From Rickettsiaceae bacterium (GTDB taxonomy: Bacteria > Pseudomonadota > Alphaproteobacteria > Rickettsiales > Rickettsiaceae): 7,309 nucleotides of DNA. The translations under genes were made by a program, and so were the position numbers. The stretch lies in assembly GCA_022702085.1 (NCBI GenBank), contig JAKONF010000080.1:1-7309 (forward strand), written 5' to 3'. Under the pieces are notes generated by a model, which saw nothing but the letters and a program-made list of their open reading frames with translations, was not told the origin of the DNA and made no database searches. Positions 1 to 5,167 of the stretch are shown in pieces. The first letter of the stretch is position 1; the number at the start of each line of letters is the position of its first letter.

Positions 1-65
1 TTATTATTTTTTCATTCAATTTTGAGGAAAGATTATTCTTCATAAATGCAATTTATTAAATATAG

Positions 66-115
66 TATACTAATTATATATAATAATTGTTAAATAAAAT
101 CAATATATTAGTATA
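66..115. repeat. 9-base inverted repeat in AT-rich DNA
   Basis: TATACTAAT (66-74) and ATTAGTATA (107-115) are perfect inverted arms separated by 32 bases of almost pure A and T. It could be an operator for a divergent gene leaving the left edge, or simply chance in DNA of this composition. Confidence 0.25.
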
Positions 116-385
116 TATTTGTAAGAAGAAATAAAAAAGTACACTTAGTTAATTTCTTAATTGTTATATAGATAATTGTATTTAGTAGTATGATATAAGT
201 ACACCCATAATGCGCAAGAATTAGTGTACAGATATAAAACAGAAAAAACCAATAAATGAGTTATTTTAACTGTCTACTTAGGCTTGCTTTTTGCATTATC
301 TTATTTGTGGCATATCCTGAACATACACTTTAAATTAGCTACGCATTTTAAGTATCCCCTTGTTACAGTTAAAGTAGAGGATGAT

Positions 386-526
386 TGTACTAACACTGAA
401 ACAGCAAAAAGCACCATAAAACAGTACAATTAACAGCAATATCTAGATTTTTGTGTACAATGTAGTACAGTGCTATGATGGTAGATTAAAGTGTACTAAT
501 GTACTAGCAGATACTGAAAGGTACTA
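386..526. repeat. Cluster of GTAC-centred motifs (consensus TGTACTA)
   Basis: TGTACTA occurs at 386-392, 492-498 and 500-506, its reverse complement TAGTACA at 463-469, and a shortened GTACTA at 521-526. Related copies are AGTACAA (423-429) and GTGTACA (453-459). Outliers of the same family lie upstream: AGTACAC at 138-144 and 198-204, and GTGTACA at 224-230. TGTAC (454-458) and GTACA (465-469) form an inverted pair six bases apart, while 492-506 is a direct repeat with an 8-base period. GTAC is far denser here than in the rest of the window. Position just before a serine recombinase suggests binding or resolution sites, or an operator. That role is inference. Confidence 0.5.
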
Positions 527-605
527 TTACAACAAATCTCTCTTAAAGTAATAATGACTAGCTGCTGTTGATGTTAAAGTTAAAAAGATATGTAAGTAAT
601 TCCAG

Positions 606-1181
606 ATGAAAATAGGTTACGCCAGGGTAAGTAGCAATACTCAAGATTTAGAGCTACAAAAACAACAGCTGCTCTTATTTGGTTGCGAGCAAATCTTCAG
701 TGAATCAGTCAGCGGTAAGGACAATAACCGCTCGCAGCTAAGAGCAATGATTGAATCACTTAGAGCGAAAGACATTGTAGTAGTTTACAAAATTGATCGG
801 ATAGCAAGATCACTCAAAGGATTAATAGAAATTATCGAACTACTCCATGACAAAAGCGTTGATCTAATCTCCCTTGATTCAGGTGACAAAGTAGATACCA
901 CATCCCCAATGGGTAAGGCATTTTTCCAGATAGCAGGCGTCTTTGCAGAGTTAGAACGAAGCATGATAGGTGCCAGGACAAAAGCAGGCATAAAAAAAGC
1001 AATGGCAGACGGCGTAAAGTTTGGCAGGGCGTTAGGTAGCACCAACAAAACAACGGCCTACAAGACAGAGAGAATAAAGATCTTCCTTAAGGCTAAGAAA
1101 AGTTATGATTGGATTAGCAAAGAATTAAAGGTAAGCAAACAGACAATAGCTGAAGTCAAAAAATGGATAATTACAAATTAG
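606..1181 (+). CDS. Serine recombinase (resolvase/invertase family)
   Basis: A 191-residue small serine recombinase of the Tn3-resolvase/DNA-invertase type. Such enzymes cut both strands at paired sites through a 5'-phosphoserine link and then resolve, invert or integrate DNA; on plasmids they commonly resolve dimers. The N-terminal YARVSS motif places the likely nucleophile at Ser9, with Arg7 beside it. The KIDRIARS motif supplies Asp64, Arg65 and Arg68, equivalent to the conserved D67/R68/R71 of gamma-delta resolvase. A TSPMGKAFFQIAGVFAELER-type stretch (about 99-118) begins the long dimer helix, and residues about 155-187 form a helix-turn-helix. Length and motifs are those of an intact enzyme. 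The ATG at 606 matches the family N-terminus, although the ribosome binding site is poor. GTAC motifs upstream may be its sites. The 3' end overlaps a Rpn remnant, which marks a DNA junction. The exact role (resolvase or invertase) cannot be told from sequence. Confidence 0.93.
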   Translation: MKIGYARVSSNTQDLELQKQQLLLFGCEQIFSESVSGKDNNRSQLRAMIESLRAKDIVVVYKIDRIARSLKGLIEIIELLHDKSVDLISLDSGDKVDTTSPMGKAFFQIAGVFAELERSMIGARTKAGIKKAMADGVKFGRALGSTNKTTAYKTERIKIFLKAKKSYDWISKELKVSKQTIAEVKKWIITN

Positions 1182-1357
1182 AACAAACTCAAGCTCTTAT
1201 GAAAGCGGCTACAGCTGAAGCTGAACAAAAAGGAATAGAGCAAGGACTAGAGAAAACAGCTATTTCTATGCTTAAAGAAAAACTTGCAGAGAACTTGATA
1301 GCTCAAATTACTGGTTTATCTTTAGATAAAATTGCTATAATCAAAGCTAAATTATGA
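1163..1357 (+). pseudogene. 5'-truncated Rpn/PDDEXK-type nuclease remnant
   Basis: A 64-codon frame that resembles only the C-terminal tail of Rpn-family PD-(D/E)XK nucleases. It contains a YKLEQ start, a charged helical stretch, and the closing motif ENLIAQITGLSLDKIAII. The intact Rpn gene in this window has the same layout: DYKIKQ, then a charged helix, then YNLIAQVTGLELKKIISL. The whole catalytic domain is missing. The ATG at 1163 lies inside the recombinase gene in another frame, so the recognisable Rpn sequence starts at about 1170, right where the recombinase ends. The simplest reading is a recombination scar that joined the recombinase to the end of an old Rpn gene. A translated 64-residue peptide cannot be excluded, but I see no ribosome binding site for one. 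Confidence 0.7.
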
Positions 1358-1602
1358 TGGTGCAGCATAAATGAGTCAGTATCGATTAAATATATACTAG
1401 AAGATTTTCAATTAAGAGCTGCTTTCAAATTAATCCCACCTCAGTTTTCTATAAATGTTCATCATATAAATTAAAAATTTACAAATAAAAACTATCTTAA
1501 TCAATTATTATGTTATTACGAGTGGATGAGCTTATTAATTTTTAGTAGTAATTCAATTAATAATTAAGTATAAAGTGTTTATAAACATAAACATTAGTTC
1601 TA
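1358..1602. other. Intergenic spacer upstream of the symporter
   Basis: These 245 AT-rich bases contain no open frame of note and no clear terminator for the preceding genes. They must carry the promoter of the symporter-kinase pair. A TATAAA at 1569-1574 could be a -10 element, but no good -35 lies at the right distance. The palindrome at 1576-1587 is listed separately. Confidence 0.5.
1576..1587. promoter_or_regulatory. 12-base perfect palindrome before the symporter gene
   Basis: TGTTTATAAACA is a perfect 12-base palindrome, 15 bases before the symporter ATG and directly after a possible -10 TATAAA (1569-1574). Its position around the likely transcription start fits an operator for the symporter-kinase pair. 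In such AT-rich DNA a chance palindrome is possible, and the binding protein, if any, is unknown. Confidence 0.3.
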
Positions 1603-3006
1603 ATGAATTTCGATATAGATATTGTTATTTTTATTACTTACTTAATAATAAATGTTAGTTTAGGTTTATATTGGGGAAGAAGCAACAAAACTATTAGAGA
1701 TTATGCGTTAGGAGGTAGAAATTTCAGCACTGGTACTCTTGTTTCCACCATAATGGCTGGTTATCTAGGAGGTGACTATCTTTTTATTACCTTAGCCCAA
1801 GTTTATAATACTGGGCTGCATTATGCTATTGGTTGCTTGGGAATGGCCTTTGGCTTGCTTTTAGTCGCTCGCATTTTTGTCCCAAAAATGGGGGAATTTC
1901 TAGGCAAAGTTTCTATAGCTGAAGCCATTGGTGAGCTATATGGCAAACGCGTGAGATTGATTGCAGCAATTAGTGGTTCAATAGTAGCATCTGGTTTCAT
2001 CGCATTGCAATTCAAGGTTTTTTCTACTATTTTTAAATCTTATTTAGGAATATCCAGTGATTATGCAATTTACCTAGCAGGTTTTATAGTAATCTCTTAT
2101 TCAGCATTTGGTGGCATTAGATCAATTGCTTTTACTGATGTAATACAGTTTTTTACTTTTGGTGTTTTGATACCAGTGCTTAGTATTATTATTTGGCATG
2201 AATATACTAACATTAATGGTTTTAGCTTTGAGCAGGCAATCAATAATCCAATATTTGATTATCGAGAATTTTTAGGTTTTTCAAATTCTAAATTTTGGTC
2301 ATTGACATTTTTGTTTATTTTATTCTCATTACCAAGCCTTGATGCCACTCTATTTCAAAGAATAAGTATTGGCCGCTCTATAGAGCAAGTCACTAAAGCC
2401 TTCACTATTTCTTCTATATTGTTAGCACTAATTCTGTGTGGAATGTCTTGGATTGGATTTTTACTTTTCAATGTTGATCCTAATCTAGAGCCAGACAATC
2501 TAGTTCATTATATAATGAATAATTATGCTCATACAGGACTCAAAGGATTTATATTAATAGGAATCGGTGCTATGTGTATGTCTAATGCAGATGCTAATTT
2601 AAATTCATCTTCTGTAGTGCTAACTCATGACTTTCTTACCCCTTTAAATATTAAATTTAAAAATGAATTAATTTTATCTAAAATTATTGCCCTAATAATT
2701 GGAGTAATTGCTTTATTTTTAGCCTCATTAAACTATGATTTATTATCTTTAGTTTTCATGACACAAAGTTATAACTTGGTGGCTATACCTTTGATGTTAG
2801 CCATTTTAGGATTTCGTACTACAGAAAAATCAGTGCTAATAGGAATTATTGCTCATTTTATTTGCGTACCAATTTGGCGTCAATTTTTTATGGATGCTAC
2901 AGGAATTGATAGTTTAGTACCAGGGTGGATCACTAATGCGATATTTTGTATTAGCAGTCATTATATTTTACAGCAACAAGGAGGTTGGATTGCCCAAAAA
3001 ATATAA
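1603..3006 (+). CDS. Sodium:solute symporter family protein (PutP/CbrA-type)
   Basis: A 467-residue inner-membrane protein of the sodium:solute symporter family (SSS, TC 2.A.21), which couples Na+ influx to uptake of amino acids or other small solutes. Seen directly: about 12-13 hydrophobic segments over the whole length, the family signature DYALGGR after the first segment (33-39), GGIRSIAFTDVIQ (170-182, matching the conserved GG..a..TD.iQ of PutP), and SNADANLNSSSVVLTHD (327-343). The last corresponds to the PutP helix with the sodium-binding Ser/Thr pair; here Ser327 is kept and Thr is replaced by Asn. The ATG at 1603 gives a normal family N-terminus but has no visible Shine-Dalgarno. The stop overlaps the start of a histidine kinase gene. 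In CbrA-type sensors an SSS domain is fused to a kinase, so this protein may act as a sensing subunit, a transporter, or both. The substrate cannot be assigned. Confidence 0.88.
   Translation: MNFDIDIVIFITYLIINVSLGLYWGRSNKTIRDYALGGRNFSTGTLVSTIMAGYLGGDYLFITLAQVYNTGLHYAIGCLGMAFGLLLVARIFVPKMGEFLGKVSIAEAIGELYGKRVRLIAAISGSIVASGFIALQFKVFSTIFKSYLGISSDYAIYLAGFIVISYSAFGGIRSIAFTDVIQFFTFGVLIPVLSIIIWHEYTNINGFSFEQAINNPIFDYREFLGFSNSKFWSLTFLFILFSLPSLDATLFQRISIGRSIEQVTKAFTISSILLALILCGMSWIGFLLFNVDPNLEPDNLVHYIMNNYAHTGLKGFILIGIGAMCMSNADANLNSSSVVLTHDFLTPLNIKFKNELILSKIIALIIGVIALFLASLNYDLLSLVFMTQSYNLVAIPLMLAILGFRTTEKSVLIGIIAHFICVPIWRQFFMDATGIDSLVPGWITNAIFCISSHYILQQQGGWIAQKI
2978..2992 (+). promoter_or_regulatory. 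Ribosome binding site and TTG start of the histidine kinase
   Basis: AAGGAGG at 2978-2984 is a near-perfect Shine-Dalgarno, five bases before TTG at 2990-2992, which is in frame with the kinase. It lies inside the last codons of the symporter (stop 3004-3006), so the genes overlap by 17 bases, an arrangement typical of translational coupling. The alternative ATG at 2936 has no comparable site and would add 18 residues read from symporter coding sequence. I therefore choose TTG 2990. Confidence 0.65.
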
Positions 3007-4477
3007 TTCTTATCTTGTTGAATTTATCGAAAGCTTCAATTTTTCAACTTTTCTTAAAAATAATTTACCTAGAGAGGAATTAGTTTACACTAGTTTTGGG
3101 GTATTTGGCATCATATCAACAATTTGTACTATGTATTATATTTCGAGCATTTCAGAATTAAGAACTCTAAAATCGTTATTATATATTTATGAAAGCATGT
3201 TAGTGCTATCAGTAAGTATTGCTACTTATCCAGTTTGGCCAAAATCTATAAAGAAAGACTCGTTTGCTCAATTTATCTGGAGTTTGTCAATATTTTATTT
3301 ACTCATAGTATGTAGCAGCTTTTTTGTTATGCTAAGTAACTTTAGTTCATTGGAAGCAGTTGTGTTTACAATTAATCTTATAGTAGTAGCGATCCTAATT
3401 AAGTGGAAGAACGCTATACTAATGATTACAGTTGGCTTATATCTGGGTTCTAAGTGGTATAAATATTATACAGGCTTTAGCATTGAAGAGATAGGACCAG
3501 GAATAAAATCTAGCTCTTTTATTTTGTATGCTTTTTTATTAATTGCTACTGCTGTTATTATCTTCCTTAAACCAAAACAAGAATACCAGGAGTTAACAGA
3601 AGAGAAAGCACAGCACTTAGCAAATACTATAGGCTATAAGGATGGAGAATTACAAAAAGCCTTAACACTAAAAAGCGAATTTATTCGTAATGTTACTCAT
3701 GAATATCACGCACCAATGACTGGAATAATCAATACTGCTGAAGCCTTGCTTTCCAGCTACGAGTACTTAGATGATTATGGCAGGAAGAAAGCTATAGAAA
3801 ATATTTACAAAAGCGCGGTAAGACTTGAGAGTTTTGATGCTAACATCAGAGATTTGGCTAGGCTCTCATCTGGTGAAGCTGAAGTTAATATAAGCTCAGT
3901 TAATTTGAGTGATTTGGTTGTTGATAGATTAAATGTATGCAAAAAATTATATATTGAAAATTCCAGGCAAAATGATTACTCATTTGTCACAAATATTGAA
4001 GATGATGTAATAGCCCAAGCAGATGAATATTACTTAAAGCAAACATTAGATAATCTAATTACTAATGCTATAAATTATTGCAAAAAAGGTAACATTAAAC
4101 TTGAACTAGCTAAAAAAAATAATTACGTAAGCTTCAGCATAACAGATCAAGGTATAGGTATACCTAAAGAAGAGCTATTCGACATTTTTGGTGAATTTAC
4201 GGTTAGTTCAAAAACGCGTACTCCTGCAGGTGGGCGAGGAGTTGGACTTGCCTTATGTAAAAAAGTACTCGAGATGCATAAAGGTACTATTTGGGCTAAT
4301 AGCGGGAGTGGAGAAACTACTTTTACTTTTTCTATGCCAATAAAGTTTGATGATCTAGCCACTATGCCAAGCGAAGAGATACTAATAATAGCCAAAAATT
4401 TACTTAAAGAAGGTGCAAGTGTTAAATTAATTTCTAAAGCCACAGGCATAAGAGAAAATAGGATTAAAGCTTTATGA
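2990..4477 (+). CDS. Six-TM membrane histidine kinase with Rpn-like C-terminal tail
   Basis: A 495-residue sensor histidine kinase, counted from TTG 2990. Residues 1-30 are polar; six hydrophobic segments follow (about 33-53, 61-84, 95-116, 121-138, 141-155, 175-194), forming a membrane sensor. A helical linker leads to the HisKA H-box with phospho-acceptor His237 (THEYHAPM). The ATP-binding domain is complete: N-box Asn359 (LDNLITNAINYC), G1 Asp386 (DQGIGIP), F-box IFGEF, and G2 GGRGVGLAL (414-422). The canonical R-T after His-Glu-Leu is replaced by H-A. Residues about 459-495 (MPSEEILIIAKNLLKEGASV and onward to ATGIRENRIKAL) lie beyond the kinase fold and resemble the helix-turn-helix-like tail of Rpn nucleases. 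The gene overlaps the symporter, so the two probably act together like a split CbrA. No response regulator is in the window. The autophosphorylation core looks functional; ligand and partner are unknown. Confidence 0.9.
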   Translation: MPKKYNSYLVEFIESFNFSTFLKNNLPREELVYTSFGVFGIISTICTMYYISSISELRTLKSLLYIYESMLVLSVSIATYPVWPKSIKKDSFAQFIWSLSIFYLLIVCSSFFVMLSNFSSLEAVVFTINLIVVAILIKWKNAILMITVGLYLGSKWYKYYTGFSIEEIGPGIKSSSFILYAFLLIATAVIIFLKPKQEYQELTEEKAQHLANTIGYKDGELQKALTLKSEFIRNVTHEYHAPMTGIINTAEALLSSYEYLDDYGRKKAIENIYKSAVRLESFDANIRDLARLSSGEAEVNISSVNLSDLVVDRLNVCKKLYIENSRQNDYSFVTNIEDDVIAQADEYYLKQTLDNLITNAINYCKKGNIKLELAKKNNYVSFSITDQGIGIPKEELFDIFGEFTVSSKTRTPAGGRGVGLALCKKVLEMHKGTIWANSGSGETTFTFSMPIKFDDLATMPSEEILIIAKNLLKEGASVKLISKATGIRENRIKAL

Positions 4478-4510
4478 TTATAATAGGCTTTAATTAGGTG
4501 GACAATAGTT

Positions 4511-4576
4511 ATCATTTTAATGATTCAGATTCACTTATACTGCTTTTCTAATTATTCTAATTTATAGAAATTTTTT
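4511..4576 (+). terminator. Possible weak terminator after the kinase gene
   Basis: Downstream of the kinase stop are a 14-base palindrome ATCATT-TT-AATGAT (4511-4524) and a five-pair hairpin TTCTA/TAGAA (4555-4559 and 4565-4569) followed by A and six T (4570-4576). The second has the layout of an intrinsic terminator, but its stem is short and almost all A-T, so it is weak. The gene on the other side ends at 4607, so the element would sit between convergent transcripts. Confidence 0.3.
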
Positions 4577-4606
4577 GCTTAGTAATTTTTTCTCAAAAAA
4601 GTATGA

Positions 4607-4933
4607 TTAACCAAAAATCTTCTTCATAAGACTTTTTGGCTCAGGTCTAACTTGTTTTATCGCTGTCTTGACAGTCTCAAGTAATTCTTCCTTTAATGCA
4701 TTGATTTGAATCTTAACTTCGTCTCTAATGTCTTCTGGTTGGAGAGAAACGCTGTTACCAATTTTTAAAGTATTTATAGCCGCTTCTCTAAGCTTAGTAT
4801 TACAATATTTGCCCAAAGTCATACCTTCTTTTTTGGCAGCTTTTTGTACAGCAAGGCGTATTTCTAGTTCGATGCCTTTGATTGTCCAGGCTTGATTATT
4901 GGCATTACTTTTTTCTTCCTTAGTTTGACCCAC
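4607..4933 (-). CDS. Small ribbon-helix-helix-like plasmid protein
   Basis: A 108-residue protein whose first half fits a ribbon-helix-helix (RHH/CopG-type) DNA-binding fold: a short strand (about 14-20, QAWTIKG), helix 1 (22-36, ELEIRLAVQKAAKKE), a turn at Gly37, and helix 2 (39-55, TLGKYCNTKLREAA). The second half (65-95) is charged and helical, probably coiled coil, and the protein ends in a basic MKKIFG. The start codon is GTG (4933-4931), supported by GGAG (4945-4942) eight bases upstream. An inverted repeat overlaps its promoter, which fits autorepression. Plasmid RHH proteins of this size act in partition (ParG-like), copy control or as antitoxins. No ParA-type ATPase or toxin is adjacent, so I do not choose. 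The fold is inferred from pattern, not from a known homologue. Confidence 0.68.
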   Translation of the reverse strand: MGQTKEEKSNANNQAWTIKGIELEIRLAVQKAAKKEGMTLGKYCNTKLREAAINTLKIGNSVSLQPEDIRDEVKIQINALKEELLETVKTAIKQVRPEPKSLMKKIFG

Positions 4934-4954
4934 TATGTTTACTCCAAATTTGCG

Positions 4955-4981
4955 ATTATACTTTTAGTATGTAAAGTATAA
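4955..4981 (-). promoter_or_regulatory. Promoter and operator-like inverted repeat of the RHH gene
   Basis: TTATACTTT (4956-4964) and AAAGTATAA (4973-4981) are perfect 9-base inverted arms separated by eight bases. Read on the minus strand, the left arm overlaps a perfect -10 TATAAT (4960-4955), so a protein bound here would block transcription of the RHH gene. A third, direct copy of the half-site, ATACTTTTA, lies at 5001-5009, 43 bases from the first at 4958-4966, about four helical turns away. No good -35 hexamer is visible at the usual spacing. Autoregulation by the RHH protein is inference from position and from how RHH families behave. Confidence 0.5.
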
Positions 4982-5098
4982 CTTATTTCATAACATGGTA
5001 ATACTTTTATTAGAAATAGTCATACCTCAAAAATAGCCAGTATGTATTTTGGATTATAATTAGTTGATAAGCATCAAAATAGCATTAATTTATTGAAC

Positions 5099-5127
5099 TT
5101 GGATGAAAACTAGAATTGTGATATAAT
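5099..5127 (+). promoter_or_regulatory. Sigma-70-type promoter of the Rpn nuclease gene
   Basis: TTGGAT (5099-5104) and a consensus TATAAT (5122-5127) are separated by 17 bases, and TGA directly before the -10 makes it an extended -10 element. Transcription would begin near 5134, giving a leader of about 33 bases before the ATG at 5168. This is the best-looking promoter in the window. Confidence 0.6.
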
Positions 5128-5167
5128 ACTTAAGCAAACAATGTAAGCAATACGTAGGTAATCCTTT

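Larger units (their letters stand above)
1..605. other. AT-rich non-coding region upstream of the recombinase
   Basis: I find no convincing gene in these 605 bases. The first 240 bases are extremely AT-rich. The region holds a 9-base inverted repeat, TATACTAAT (66-74) and ATTAGTATA (107-115), and ten GTAC motifs between 139 and 524, listed separately. Tiny open frames exist: 25 hydrophobic residues at 256-333, and 12 residues at 571-609 whose TGA overlaps the recombinase ATG. Neither has a good ribosome binding site. On the minus strand an ATG at 43-41 opens a frame of about 14 codons that leaves the window, so the 5' end of a divergent gene is possible but cannot be judged. Confidence 0.6.
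4934..5167. other. Divergent promoter region between the RHH and Rpn genes
   Basis: This 234-base AT-rich spacer separates two divergent genes. It contains the RHH promoter and operator at its left end, another half-site, ATACTTTTA, at 5001-5009, and a good promoter for the Rpn gene at its right end. A TATAAT at 5055-5060 has no matching -35. I see no coding sequence in it. Confidence 0.6.

Noticed and set aside
1..43. Possible 5' end of a minus-strand gene (about 14 codons from ATG 43-41)
   Set aside because: Too short to judge, no Shine-Dalgarno, and in AT-rich DNA a short open frame is expected by chance.
256..333. 25-residue hydrophobic open frame in the left intergenic region
   Set aside because: It could be a small membrane peptide, but there is no ribosome binding site and no homologue I recognise.
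571..609. 12-residue frame whose stop overlaps the recombinase ATG (ATGA)
   Set aside because: It looks like a coupled leader peptide, but the overlap may be chance and no ribosome binding site supports translation.
785..1053. Two overlapping minus-strand open frames inside the recombinase gene
   Set aside because: They lie fully opposite a gene with clear catalytic motifs, show no family features, and have no ribosome binding site.
1821..2015. 64-codon minus-strand frame inside the symporter gene
   Set aside because: Antisense shadow of a well-supported transporter gene; low-complexity translation with no recognisable domain.
2936..2989. ATG 2936 as the start of the histidine kinase
   Set aside because: The added 18 residues are an out-of-frame reading of the symporter end, and TTG 2990 has a far better ribosome binding site.
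2992..3003. -1 programmed ribosomal frameshift at the A-rich junction
   Set aside because: Fusing the two frames needs a net +1 shift, not -1, and no X XXY YYZ slippery heptamer is present in the symporter frame.
4147..4515. 122-codon minus-strand frame opposite the kinase ATPase domain
   Set aside because: It mirrors the G1, F and G2 boxes of the kinase on the opposite strand, so it is a coding shadow.
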